Part shown: positions 1 through 12,972 of the stretch, piece by piece
Position numbering within the stretch: position 1 is the first letter of the stretch
Layout: the number at the start of each line of letters is the position of its first letter
From: Rhynochetos jubatus
Taxonomy: Eukaryota > Chordata > Aves > Eurypygiformes > Rhynochetidae
Assembly: GCA_027574665.1 (NCBI GenBank)
Contig: CM050666.1
Location: 9,734,001 to 9,798,000, forward strand
Length of the DNA: 64,000 nucleotides
Reading direction: 5' to 3'
Made by a program: the position numbers and the translations under genes
Notes under the pieces: model-generated
Told to the model about the DNA's origin: nothing
The model's database searches: none
What the model saw: the letters and a program-made list of their open reading frames with translations, nothing else

Positions 1-469
1 AAAGGAAGCACTGAAAATATTGTTTGATGGAAAAAAGTAGAAAGAAAAAATAAATTAAAAAATTAATCCACTGTATACAGGCAAGACTAGACAGACACAA
101 TGACCACAATTACCCTCCACTTCATTCTCCTTCAACTATTCTGAGTCTTACAGGTATCACACAGCACTTCCATGGCCAGAGCCCAGCCCCCACCCCCCCG
201 GATTTACCCTTTCAGAGCTACTTTAAACGAATTTCCAGCCATAAGTGTTAACATCACCTTAAACACTTTAAGTGAGGGTGACCAAAGCTGCCTTTGCAGC
301 CCAAGAAGGACAAGCTGCCCTGATTTTCTCCATCAAAAGGCCACCTATCACACAAACACACGCCCCTCCTTTGCTGAAGCTAAGCATCCCACAGCAGTTT
401 TAACCCCTTCCTTTGCCAAAACATCCGTCCATTCAATGCTCACAGTATTTTATTGTGAGGGGCTGCTAC

Positions 470-1048
470 TCAATTTATATATACACTGCTATATACCTGA
501 GCAGCCGTCTCACTTGTAAGAAGAGCAGAGGAACTCAGCAAGAGAGCCACAGCACATCCAACATCACCGGGCAGCTGAAAAGCCACGACCACAAACCACT
601 GCAGGGAAGCCAAAGCTGGGTGATGGTGCACCGAACTACAGGCAGCTTGTCCAAAAGCGCAGACTCCAGCAAATAGGTACAATAGCCACAGAGAGCCTTC
701 CAGCCTGCTCCATCCATCATTTCTCCTCTCTTCCTGTTTCCCAGTCTTGAAGGGTCTGGCCGTCTCTGTCATCCTTTGCCAGCAAGGCAAATATAGGAGA
801 ACACACACTTTTGAGGCAAGAAATGCACTGTGCTGTTCAGCTCTGGACAAAATGAGCAAATAGCTGGTGGCACTCAGTGCCAGGGACAGGCTGGCAGCAG
901 CCAGAAACCTCTTCTCTCTGCAGCACATCTGACACACCACTAACATCTCGGCAGTTGTAGCAAGAGAGAGAAAAAACTGATTTAGGTCTTGAAAGGAGCT
1001 GGAGCCCGAGGCCATTACAAGCACAGCCTGAAGAGAGGCCGGTTCCAT
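470..1048 (-). other. 192-codon open frame, unrecognised, hydrophobic
   Basis: This is an uninterrupted minus-strand frame from ATG to stop, on the same strand as FBRSL1. The translation is rich in Leu, Ala, Ser and Cys, with several hydrophobic stretches: about residues 23-37 (NQFFLSLATTAEMLV), 48-66 (FLAAASLSLALSATSYLLI) and 119-132 (SLWLLYLFAGVCAF), plus one near the C-terminus. Codon choice looks rather coding-like. Near the end the sequence GCTCAG followed by GTATAT forms a good splice donor, so it could be an exon ending about 25 bases before the stop. I do not recognise the protein. One or two frames of this length are expected by chance in 64 kb of this composition, so the default reading is non-coding. 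Confidence 0.18.
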
Positions 1049-4000
1049 GGGCGTGCAGGTTTGGGGCAGTTACTGCTCCCACACAGCGTAGCATCCGCAG
1101 AGCATCCTAGTGACTGGGGCAGCATCCTGCTCAGGTTTGGGAGGAAGCTGTTATACCGACAGCTCTCAGAAGGGACCCATGCACCTCACCAGCATCGTGA
1201 CACACAAAAAGCAGCCAGCATCAACCACATCTTCATCCCCAAAGTGACAAGTCCAAACAACGGGTATTGCTTTCCTCCCTACAATCAAAAAGAAAAAATG
1301 AAGCATACTCTCAGGACACACTGAAGCCCCTGCAGCTGGAGGCCACGTACCTGCAGGCCCTCCCTGACCCAGCAGAGGATCGGCAGCTTATGAGGAAGAT
1401 GATGGATCCACCCGTGCTGCATCCCACAGGCTGGCGCCCAGGAAAGCTGCACCCCAATCACCCTGTTTTCACGCACAAAGCAAGGAAAATCAGGGTTTTC
1501 TGTCAAAACACAACCAAAGGAATGCCACCAAAATACCCTACCTACAGCACATTAAAAAAACCAAACAAAACCACAAATAAATGCCATTAAAGTACAGAGT
1601 TGCTACAGTGCTAGCAAATGGGGGAGGAGGAGTGAGGAGAGGAATTTGTCACCAATTCAGAGATGATAGTTTTTGGGTTTTTTCATATATTCAGGAATAA
1701 TAATTAAAGGCAGAACACAAACAAGATCCAATTTGTCACACAACACCTGCAATCAGCTGAGTGAAAAAACTACATAAATAAAACTCTAAACCAAAAACCC
1801 CACTGTTCAACTCCTACACTGCAAAGTATACTTCATGATTGTTTAATTAAAGTCATTTTTAGCTTTGCATGGCTGCAATCACCAAACATTGTCTCCCTGT
1901 CAGCGTTTGAGGGGCTAACATACTGTTGCCAACAATTAGCACAAATCTGGCTGACATTGTTTTCTCCAAAAACAAACCATGCATGTTAAGTAGCTTGAGA
2001 ACAAACAGGAAAACAAGATTTTAGGCGAACATATTTCTTCTCAGTGGAAACACAGTGCTGCAGGGAGCCCAGGTAATCACTCTGGGATGTACCCAACCAC
2101 CACCACACACTTGCTGCTGGAGAAGTACCACCGGGACGTGAATTGGAAGTTCTGGACACCTATGATTAAGAAACTTTTCAAAGCAGAGGAAGACATTACT
2201 TATGCCTTGTTCAAAGTCTCTTGGCCAAAATCCATTTGGGAAAATTCCTGATTTCCTTTCTTCACCAGCAATGGTCTGAGCATGGGCATCACAGCACAGA
2301 AAGAGGGTGCAAGAAAACATTCTCTGTGAAGTTCTCGTCTTCTGGAAAACTGATTTCTCTCTGAGCCATCAAGAAGAAAATCCAACCCTGAAATAATACC
2401 ATGAGCACTCAAATCACCTGGCTTGGGAACGATGCAGTCCTGTGCATTATGAGCATTTGAGAAGCATGCACGCACTTCTAATGGTTTCTTTGTCCACCAC
2501 CCATCTTCAGCACCCAGCGGTTCACCCATGACATGCTCCACCCCAGACATGGCTGCCCAAGAAAGATGGTTAAAGGTGACTCAGAGAAGAGATATGACTC
2601 GAGTCCTCCTGAAGAAACAGTACTTTTAAATACAGACGGAAGCTGCCAAAGAGAGAAGACGACAGCTTCTTGTTGTTTACAGCCAGGACTACAATGGAAA
2701 TCATGAACCTCATCTGAGGATTAGAAGCAGACACATACTCCAGTTTGAAGCCAACACATTTCCTTTCCAGTGCTTGCTTGACACTGTGATTAAAAGTAAA
2801 GGTGGCTTTGGGTGGCAGAGGAACAGCCTCCTCCATACCCTGACTATTCCCTCTTACATTAAATGTACTATGTTATTACAAAACTAATGCTGGAAACCCT
2901 TTACCAGACTGAAGAAGTTAACATTTTCTACTCAGCGGATTGGAAGTCTATAACTGCTTATTTTATACCCTGTTCTCATCTCTGAAGGCTTTTATTCTCT
3001 AGAGCAAATTAATCAGGCAGCTTGCATTATATGTTCTTTCTCCAGGCCCGGCTCCTCTCGGCATCTCTATTGATCTTCACTCAGTAAGCCATTAGCAGAA
3101 GGTTTTGAAAATTTGCTGGTTTTGTAGTTCCCAGAGAAAGCCGAGTCCAATTTAGGGGGATTGCCAGATATGAGTTTGAGAGCTCTTTCCTTTGGGGGAA
3201 AAGATCACCCTTTTTCAAAACATGCAACAACGTACAAATCTCCTGCTGCTGCTCACTCACATGTCCCTGTGTCTCTACTGCTCGATGCTCCTTCCTGCCA
3301 AAGGACGTTTAAAATGACTAGGGAGAACGGGATTGAGAGAGAACGGACAAGTGTCACACACCTACAGCCAGCAAGTGAGCCGGGGGCAGGGAGGGGAACA
3401 ACAAAAACACACCACCTACAAGATTAATAAAAAAACAACAGGAGAAAGATATGGAGAGGGGTAGGAAGGTGACAAGTTTTATTTAAAGCAACTGTAAGCT
3501 TTTGGACAAATGATTTTTCCCTTGGACTCCACAAGGTCACCTCTCCAATATACCTCCCTCAGGTTCCCTTTTCCTCTCCAGTTCAATAACGCCGTAGCGG
3601 TAAAGAAAATCGGTGCAATTTCAATGTAGTTTTGCCATGCTTCTTTGGTGTGTGTTTTTAAGCTGACCTTTGTTCCTTCCTCTCTTCTAAGTTGTTTTCC
3701 CTATGCATGCATGAAAGCGACTTAAAATAAACCAAACTGAAACTATCATCCACCCTTCCCATTCAATACCATATCAGAGCCTATGCACGTGGTCGAACTT
3801 GCCGACTCCACAGAACAGACTTGGACCTGCTGACGCATGTCTGACCCCCACCCAGGAGGAAGAGGACCACACCAGAAGATTCACATGCAGAGAGAAGCGC
3901 TGGCTGTCCCGAGGGCTTCATGCCCCGCCAGCATGTGCACACTGCGATTCTGTCGTGTCAAGTCTCCAGCTGACTTTCACACTGTGCAGACATTATCCCC

Positions 4001-5089
4001 TGGCAAACAATGGCGCTCATTCTGCCGCCTGTTCCAACAGCCAGCACCACACCGTGCGGCACGCTGAACCCCGCGCACACAAATGCCAGCCTGGGGTAAC
4101 GTTACCCGCTCACAGCCCTCGCACAAAGCCGGGCTCAGCCAAAGCCCACTAAGCGAGCTGCAGCCTGGCCGTGCATCCTCACACCCTTCAAGGGAGCAAA
4201 GCGGTGGAGCGAGCTCAGCAGCTGGGCAGAGGTGGCAACGAGCACAAAGTGCCACAAACAAGAGACCAAAAACATCCTGCAACAGGCTAAAACCCTAGTT
4301 TTAGACATGACCTTGCCCAAAGTCCAGGGATGTGGGGATCTTAAGCAACAAGGCAGTAATTTTTCTTTAAATTATTTACAGTCAGAAAGCATGCAGCTCC
4401 AGGACTGTCACACTGAGGACAGCCTGACGTGGAACAGCTTTGTCAACTGCCCCTCTCCTCCCCCACAGGGTAGTTTCCAGGCCTGAGTGCACAATTTTAA
4501 AATAAAACCTCAAACCTGAGGTTTAACTCCTTCACAGCTGCTGCAGCAGCAACAGCTGGGCCAGGTCCGTGTGCCCCGCAGCACAGCCGTGCCCCCCTGC
4601 TCGCCATCGCCCCAACCTCGCCGCATGCTCCGACCTCTGTGGCCACCACGCCAGGGAAGCAGGATACACAGCCAGAGGACTGTTCGACTTATGCCTAGCA
4701 CTAGGCAACACACTGAACACAGACCTGCCGGCCCCAGGCCGGCCGGAGGGAAGGTGACTGGATGCCTGCTGTCCAGGAGAGCGGCCCTCTCCTCGCCTCG
4801 ATGGCCCACGCAGACTCTGGCCAAGCACGTGGCTGGCGCTGTGCCCCCCCTGGGAGGGCTGGTTCAGCACACAGGGATGAGCTCCATTTCTGCTTTTAGC
4901 CCACGGCCTGAATGTTTTATTCAGGCTCCTCCATCTCCATCCCACTCCCTGGCAGCAGGAGCGATGTCTGACAGGAACCAGACGTGAGCCAGCCCTCCTG
5001 CAAGGCACCAACCTCAGGGTGAAGGAGGGGATGGGAGGGCGGGGGGAGAACAAGCATGGCTGATTCTCTATCCTTTCAATATTTACTGC

Positions 5090-5420
5090 AATTCCACCCT
5101 ACTGCCCGTGCGTTTCGGCTCTGGAGGGCCCACACGTAGCCTGGCACACCCGGTCCACCTCCGAAGCCACCCCGGAGCAGGGCAGCCAGGGGGGCAGCGG
5201 GGCAGCTGGAGGAAGCGCAGCCCTGCCATTTCCTGCACCTCGCTAATCTGCGTCCTGCAGCTGCGAACCCCGGGCCGTTACCGACCTGCCGTGACCGCGG
5301 GGCTCTGCCCGGCCGAGCAGGGGGTCCCGGTGCAGGGCGGGCAGGCCCGCAGCCCCCGCATGCCAGCCAGGAAACAGTCACCGTTAGAGCGCGGGGTTCC
5401 CTTCCCGTGGGAGCAGATGG
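5090..5420. promoter_or_regulatory. Small CpG island inside FBRSL1 intron 1
   Basis: By hand count the 300 bases 5,101-5,400 hold 27 CpG dinucleotides, at about 65% GC, giving an observed/expected ratio near 0.85. Bird and mammal bulk DNA is strongly CpG-depleted, and so are the flanks, so this meets the usual CpG-island criteria. It lies about 21.5 kb downstream of FBRSL1 exon 1. Long open frames cross it on both strands, but these are expected from its composition and neither was recognised. It may be an alternative promoter, an enhancer or a Polycomb-type island. The role is inferred. Confidence 0.6.
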
Positions 5421-7140
5421 CCCTGGCTGCAATGCAAGGCCAGACTGGGCTGGCCATGCCGGAGGGGCCATGGCTGGTCGGCTCTGGAGAGAGCCCAGAG
5501 TGGTGACACGAGCAATTAACGTGATTTAGAACCCCCTGTGCCTAGCACCCCACTAAGAGGAAGGGACAAAGAGAAACAAAGACAAAACAAAGGTAGGAAA
5601 TGAAAAGGCTGAATACACCCTGGGCTCCCATTGCAGCCGGCTCCCCTGGCAGTGCGGAAAGGCGGAATCAACCCCCTTCCTCAGAAGGGGCTTAGGACTC
5701 ACAGGGACATCCAAACCAGGGGGATAAATCTGTACTGGAGGGGAAATTGAGCTGTCTCCACCACAGATCCGATACAGGTTGCATAATGAGGTGCTACCTT
5801 GCCCACACCACCAAACACAAGCCGACCGCGTGCAGAAAATTAAGTATATACAGTTTTCTTTAAAAATCCGCTACCCATTTCACCTCCCCCTCACTTCAAG
5901 CAGTGAAAACGGCTTCTGTCCAACTGTCACGTGAGATTTAAGCAGAAATGACAAGAAAGGCAGCTTTGTGCAACTCTCCCTGCAATTTCCCCATCTATGA
6001 TGCACATGGAAAGCAGAGATGGAGAATCTGACAGCACGTGGAAGACGAACAAAATGACCAGAAACAATACACATATATATAAACCCTGACCCACGTACCA
6101 ACCACCACTGCTTGCTTCTCTATAGCAAGGCAGTCTGCTGCTCTTCGCTGGGATTTATTAAAAAGGTAGGAGCAAAACAATAGGAATGAAGTCCCAAAGG
6201 AATACTATTTCCCTGCTGCTCCCCTACCATTGCAAGATTCCCTCTTTAGGCAGTGATCTAGAGCTCGAGCAGGGTCTAGAGACAGTGCCCCCGTCCTAAC
6301 TCACACTGGTTTGATGAGAACATGTTAATACCATGTTATGTGTGTACATTTGGGTGTTTTTAATATACAATGAACTTAGAGGGACTCAGACCAGTCACGG
6401 CAGCAATTATTGCAGCACCTCCATGCACAATTCTCCTGGTTATTCCAGCTATGACGCTAGTAATATGGCCCTCTGCTCTTTATGAAGTAGCCTTTCACAT
6501 GGCTGCCTAAACTATAGTTTCCACGTTTCCAAGATCTAAGGCTTGTACTAGCACAACCTCTCCTATACACATTTAACCCACATCATGGGTTAAACAGTGT
6601 ACCAGCTTGACTTCTGGGAAAGCAAACTGCTCACAGCCCTGATTATATGCTATATGCAGGGTTTGGGGGTGGGTGTTTTGGGTTTGGTTTTGGGTGGTTT
6701 TTTAAGTTTCGATCCACCATTGAAAGGCCTTTCCAGGACATCTGTCCCCAGCAGCCCAGTATTATTAATAAGTCCACTCAGCAGATATGAAAAGCCTTTG
6801 AGATTTTCTGGCTCAAAACCACTAGGGAATAATCCATGGTACAAGACGATGAGCTGTGTTTGTGGAAGGGGCTGAGAACGAAGAACAACCCACAGATACA
6901 CATCCAGAAATATCCAAGTGTACAGTCTGGAAGAGAAACTGTCTTTCAGTTTTTCATCTTTCGTCTCATGGAAGATTAAAAAAATCGATTTTAAATCTTG
7001 CCACCAAAAAGCTTTAAGACAGGGGATCCATTAGAGAAGCGAAGAGACATCTCCAACTGTCAGTTACTAAATCACACTCAAGGCCACTGAGACAATTTCT
7101 CCCTCCAAAATTCGTCACCATTCACATAAACCTCAGCCCT

Positions 7141-7179
7141 CCCCCCAGCGCCCCCCCCCCTCCCCCCCCCCCCCCCCCC
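7141..7179. repeat. Long C tract in intron 1
   Basis: This is nearly 40 bases of almost pure C (G on the FBRSL1 strand), broken by AGCG and one T. It can form a G-quadruplex or i-motif. Assembly length is unreliable here. Confidence 0.9.
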
Positions 7180-9480
7180 AATATTTACACGATATCCAGA
7201 AGACCGGGGAGGGGGGAACAGTAACCCCCTGTGCATGTGCAGCAGGTTTTCTAGTGCACCTGGCAGACCTCTGGAAGATGCACAGGAAGGAAATCTGCTC
7301 TCGGCAGCTCTGCAAGGCATGTGCTTCAGCGATGCCGGAGCTGCGTACGCCTGGGAGAAAGGACGAATTCACAAGCGTTTTACAGACCCAAGGAGAGGCA
7401 GGGAACAGTTAGCGGGGAAAATATGATTGTCGAGAGCGACCTATTGCCTTGCTATGCTGCTGTCTGCACTTTCCAGCTGATTAAACCAAAGGACTGGGGG
7501 GAGAATTTCACAAACTAAATCCTGAGAATGTACAAAGAGGTGGGGGAGGAGAAAACAGCGACAGACGAAAGATGCTTTTTACTCTTACAGTAACAAAAAT
7601 TTGCAGTTCCTAAACAGGTGGAGAGAGACCCTTTTAACAGGAACAGCTGAGAGACTGATTCAAGAATGAGAAAAAGCTCATTTTTACAAAGTGAAAAGCT
7701 CTACCCCATGCAGCTATTTGTAGCTAGTAGAATACATTGGATTTCTTGCCTTTATCACCACAAACAAGAGCCTGTTTGTAATGTAAAGCTGCAAGTTACA
7801 TGGCCACTACCAGTGTCTGTTCCTTTATACTTCATCTCCCAATTTTATCATAAACAAACACACAGCTTACGGTTGCCTATAAATTTCATCCTCAAACTCT
7901 TCAGAACAAAACACCATGTACTTTAATCTTAATGTACTTTCCTATCAAAAAGATCCTGCATGCAGGGTTTACAACTACTAAGCAGTAGAAGTACCGTGAG
8001 ATAAGTTATCCTTGTTTTGCAGAAGAAACAGAGGGACAGAGATTAAATAACTTATCTAGACAGGGAAAAATGTGACATGCCCCAGTTTTCAACTCTGATT
8101 TTTCCAGCCCCCTGCCCAGGCTGTGCTGGAACTACTTTGGAGGGGCTCTTGAGCAGCTACTGCAGAGAAAATATTTGCAGTGATTAAATTTGACATTCGG
8201 TTTTAACAAAACTTACACACTTATGTTCAATAAGCACGACATGAAAAGCCTCACAAGTTGAAACAGCTCAGAAGTTAAAACTAGGTGCTTGTGCACCTGC
8301 AATTATTTGAACAGTAGGTTTTATACAAAACCAGGAGACTTCACAGGTGATGCTCTGTTCAAAAACAGGTACACTGCCATCAGAGGACAGTCCCGAAAGA
8401 ACAGGCAAAGCAATAAACAGGAGTTTACAAGAAATCTAAGACAGGTCTAGCTATTTTAAGTAAACAGAAGAGAGAAAACACATATGCTCATGCACGCGTG
8501 TGCACACACACACATTTCTTATAGTGTACGACGCAAACCAAGGAAGAACTCCTTCAGGTACTGATGAAGCTGGGTAGCACCATGCAGACACAGGTGGATA
8601 CAGCCTGGAACCCATCTTTTAATGCCCTAATTTGTTATCAGTTTGAGACTGAGTCCTCACTTAGGAGAAAATAAATATCTAATTTCCTTCAAATACTTCT
8701 CAACCTACGATCCCGTGAACACCGCGGAAGCCCGCGGCATGCCCGACATGGCACTGTTTCACAGACCCTGGAAGAGGTTATAGTTACAAAAGCCTCTCCC
8801 TCCCATCAAAAGAGGAAACGCTTAAGCAGTTTAAATCTGGTATAGCAAGAAACTTGCATACAGATTAGCCAATTCATTTGCTACTATGTTGCGAGACACT
8901 GTTTTATTAGATTAATTTGTCTTTAGCTGCACAGGAGACCAAGGTAACTACAGCTGAGTTGCTGGAGCCCATAAGGAAAAACCCCAAACCCACGGCTTTT
9001 GAAAAAGTATCTCATTATTCTTGCACTTGCAAACTTTTTTGTTTGTTTGTTTTTGAAAAAGGGCTTATTTGAAGCAAATGAAGCCTTTAAAAAGCTAGCT
9101 GGCTGTTGGCAAATATTTTAGTCCTTTTCTCCACTTCAAAGACTGTTCATATCAGAGATTCTACAAAGTCCACAGCATGCTAAATTGACACAAATCCCCG
9201 ACAGAAACGGAGCTTATATTTAACCTGCTAGCAAAATTCAGACTCCTGAATAATTAATATTCTTCAAATTAAGATTTCACTTAGCTGTCTAGGTGTACAA
9301 TATTAAAGCTATTACCATTTTAATTTTCAGCATGCCAGTGGAGTAAAGATCAGAGAGCAGACATGGGAACTTGGTGCCAGTGAAGACGGAGTTTTGACAT
9401 GGGCTTCACCAAGGCAGCATTTCAACCTTGGTCACTCCATGCTGCTTCAGGTTTTTTTTCTTCTTTCCTCTAGCTTTCCT

Positions 9481-9515
9481 CCCCCCCGCCCCCCCCCCCC
9501 GCCCCCCCCCCCCCC
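9481..9515. repeat. Second long C tract in intron 1
   Basis: This is 35 bases of C interrupted by two G, preceded by a TTTTTTTCTTCTTTCC pyrimidine stretch. It reads as a G tract in the FBRSL1 pre-mRNA. The open frames crossing it are artefacts of composition. Confidence 0.9.
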
Positions 9516-10916
9516 ATTTCTTCTGGAATACACTGCAGCTCCAGCAAGTTCTCAGCCCTCCAACTATGTGTTCTCAAACTACACAGCCGAGAACGCCAAT
9601 ACAAATGAAATCTGTGCTGCAGCTTCTATGGAGCTGGGACCAATTCACATCGTCCTGTCAGATATTAAAAAAAAAAAAAAGACAAAGGAAAAAAAAAAGA
9701 CTACAATAAAAGTGAGCCATCTTGTTTCTTTTGGGTGTGAAAAGGCTTTGAGAGCAAAAAAATACAAAGCAGCTAATGGTAATCGGTTACACAGCATCCC
9801 TTGTCCCTGCGTTTTGCTTCCAGGCAGCACTGAGTGTATGATCCACGAGAAATTCTGCACCTAATCTGCAAACCAGTTACCATGACTGCACATGCAAATT
9901 GGTCAGATAAAAGCCAGTCAGAGGAATAATTGGCTATTTGGAGGTACAAAATGACTAATCTATCACAGCCACCACATAAGTGTTTTTTTTTTTCCTCTGC
10001 GCTTCATAATTGCACCATTTAATTCTCTGAGTCCAACCTAATATTTTGGATGCAAAATGGTACAGTAAGTACTGTAATGAAGCGGGAAACGGGAGAACCC
10101 AGGCCCCGCTCAGAGCTCCACCACTGCTGCAACACAAGTCCAGACCTTCATCTGTCTTCAACACGTCTTTGTAGGGAACTGTGTATCCTCTGAAGAAGTC
10201 TTGGAAGTCACCAGTCCTGAAAACCCCTGTTTGGGTTGCATCTCTATTATCTGTGCCATCAATGCCACCCATGAGCCTGACTGTCTGTCAGGACAGGTAC
10301 CCCCTCCTCAACAGAGTACCTTCAACCACCGACCTTCAGCACAAAAGTCATTACTGTTTGTTAGAATACTAAATCATAACTTTGCAGAACTTTCACGTTT
10401 TCCTGAGTAGCAAAAAATTTAGTGGAAGTATAAAAACCCATCACCATTTAGCCTTTTAACAACTACAACCAGTTTCATTCCAGGTCCTTACAAGTTTAGA
10501 CAAGAGCAAAGCATCAGTCATTTCTCCCCTCATACACAAGCAATGGAAATCGGTGACAAATGATCTCCCTTATTGGCAAACACAAAGACTAGCTAGCTTC
10601 AACTTCAAGGACACTTTAACCCAATAAGATACCAACTATTTTGCTGCTAGAAGTACTGATAATGTATTTTTTATAATACCTTCATCATGGGATATGAAAT
10701 GAAATTAGCTAAGGCAGAATTTTAGAAGAAAATAGGAGGCAAGGCAGAACAGGTCTGTAGAAAACCTCACACTCAACTGCTATGACTTCAAGGATGCCAT
10801 GGCAGCAAGCTTTCTGTTAAACACTTCAATAAAGCAGCAAAGTTAAAGCCTTGAATATTCTGCCTTCCAGGCACAGAGCAAACAGATCAGTTGATAGTAA
10901 TTATTTGCTTTCCCTA

Positions 10917-11137
10917 TGCTTCAGGCATTCCCATCTGTGAAATGGTCCCACATGACACCCTTGACTCCAAACTGAAGACATGAATTTTACAGGTGGACCA
11001 CTCGGTGGATAAGGAATTGTCTGGAGGGCTGCTCTCAAAGAGTTGTGGTCAACAGCTCCATGTGCCAGTGGAGACCAGTGACAAGTGGTGTTCCTCAGGA
11101 GTTCGCACTGGGACAAGTGCTGGTCCCAGTGCCTTCT
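10917..11137 (+). mobile_element. CR1 LINE fragment (reverse transcriptase region)
   Basis: This is a truncated copy of the chicken-repeat-1 LINE, antisense to FBRSL1. Diagnostic CR1 ORF2 strings are GGACCACTCGGTGGATAAGG (10,996-11,015), CAAAGAGTTGTGGTCAAC, GTGGAGACCAGTGACAAGTG and GTGTTCCTCAGGAGTT, followed by a GGGACAAGTGCTGGTCCCAG block. The last part corresponds to the GVPQGSVLGPVL motif of the reverse transcriptase. A more diverged part can be followed upstream to about 10,917 (AGGCATTCCCATCTGTG, the KAFDTV region). Both ends are missing and no CR1 3' octamer tail is seen. The reading frame is broken and the copy is dead. It is good evidence for a sauropsid, most likely avian, genome. 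Confidence 0.85.
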
Positions 11138-12955
11138 TTAGCCCAAAATACAAGTGCTTGACCTTGTACTTGCAAGTTTTTTTACAGTTAAATTTCAAGC
11201 CCATCTTCTTGGTGAGGCTGGGAGTTCAAGGCATAACCAACTGTCCCTTCTCCTTCATCTGGGGTCAAGAAAACCCCTGTCTCCAGACAGGTTTCTCCCA
11301 TGCATTACTGGCAGGTGCTTTCCCATCTTCTCTCTCTTTGCATTTCCTGATGAATCCATACGTGCTGCTGGAGGTGGGATTTGGCATGCACGCTCAGACA
11401 TAAAAACCCTCTGCCCAGATGTGCTAATCCCCTGTGGCAACCCACTTCACCACACATGACCCCCAATGGCATGATTTGACAAGGTCAATGACTACTGTGC
11501 CACAGAGGTTACTTATGCTCACTGAAGTCTCCAATGCGCACACAAGAGGGTCCCCTCCCCCTCCTCTAATGCAATTAAATGCTTTTTATTTAGAAATTTG
11601 CACAATTTACGTGCAATTTTCTCACCCTCCCTACACAAGCAGCCTCCATTAAAACCATTTTCTGCAGCAGTGCCAGCGTTGAGCTGGGCTCTAACACTCG
11701 ATTTTAGGCTCCCGACCCGACACTTTCTGCAATCCCTCCGTGGGATTACAGCAAGGAAAATGACACTGATGTGAAGAGCTGCTTCTTCCCACACTCTTTG
11801 AATTTAATATCCAGTACAGGCTTGTCCTTCATACAACACATGTACAGGAAACAGTTTAGAAAGAAAGGAGAAGAAATGAGGAACAGAATGCAAAAAAGAA
11901 AGAATTCTTGTGGTAGCTGAGCTATAAAGGCATTTGCAGGCTGAACCACTTTTAACCTTCTGCCATGAATAGAGCTAGGTACCTCATCCACTCCAAACAC
12001 CCGACCAAGCACAAACAAAAGCTCTTCTCTTCTTTCTCCCTGTCACATTGAAACTAATCAGTGAAAACAAGGTAGAAACTGGGGTTTCAGAGCAATTAAA
12101 TTGTAAGAGAGCTTTTATCTTTCCACGTAATCCCCTCTATCCTCAGCCACTCTCCACTACCCCATATATCACCACATCATCCCATCTCCACAAACTTAAC
12201 CGAGACCAGAGTCATTCCAGCACCACCATCATTTTACATCATAAATTTCAGCAGACCTCTGACTTGGAAAATGACCTAAAACACAGAAAGAACACATAGC
12301 TGTAATCCTGCTACACAGGCTCAGGCCGTATTTGCAGCGTTTCTTTAATCAATACACATCTGTTCTGCATCCCCTCTCCCCTGCGTCCTGCCTCCCCTGT
12401 GCCAGAAGGACATTTGCGTGGCCGTGCAGCAAGGCAGATCAGGGAACCAGGGAATTAGTTTTCCTGGCAGCATAAACGCTAACACTGGCACAAGGGAGGT
12501 AATCAGGACAAGCAGCCAGGGCAGGAAAGGACCATCCCCTTCAGCAAAAACACGTACTTATGTCAGATTAAAGTGATCACAGCCCCTGTTCCCTCTCCCT
12601 ATCTCTGCAAGCGTGGGAATTACCCAGCAGCGTAGAAGATCAATTCATTTAGCTTTGCAAAAGGGTGTCTGTCTAGATACAGAGCTATTTCCACAGTTTC
12701 TTCTCTCACCAGCTTCCCCTCCCGTAAAAAAAAGGCAATAGATGTGAGTGAAGGGATTTGGACCCCATCAGTCACCATGCTCCCTTACCCGGGTGCAGAG
12801 CGAAGGACACAGTGCTACAAGGGGCTGAGGGCAGTAGCCCTGGGCTCCTAAATAGAAGGGTGCTAACGTTTTCTCTGGCAAGGTAAACAAACCACACAGT
12901 ACAAAGATTGAATGACTCCATGGAACAAAAGGGAAAATAAGGTCAAACTGGAGGG

Positions 12956-12972
12956 AAAAAAAAAAAAAAAAA
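12956..12972. repeat. A17 homopolymer
   Basis: This is a pure A run in intron 1. Similar runs lie at 9,667-9,680, 21,372-21,386 and 25,222-25,234, and T runs at 19,556-19,567 and 26,713-26,729. None is preceded by a recognisable retrocopy, so they are treated as simple repeats. Confidence 0.85.

Noticed and set aside
9394-9864. 156-codon plus-strand frame
   Set aside because: It runs through a poly-C tract and an A-rich tract, giving poly-Pro and poly-Lys. It is an artefact of low complexity.
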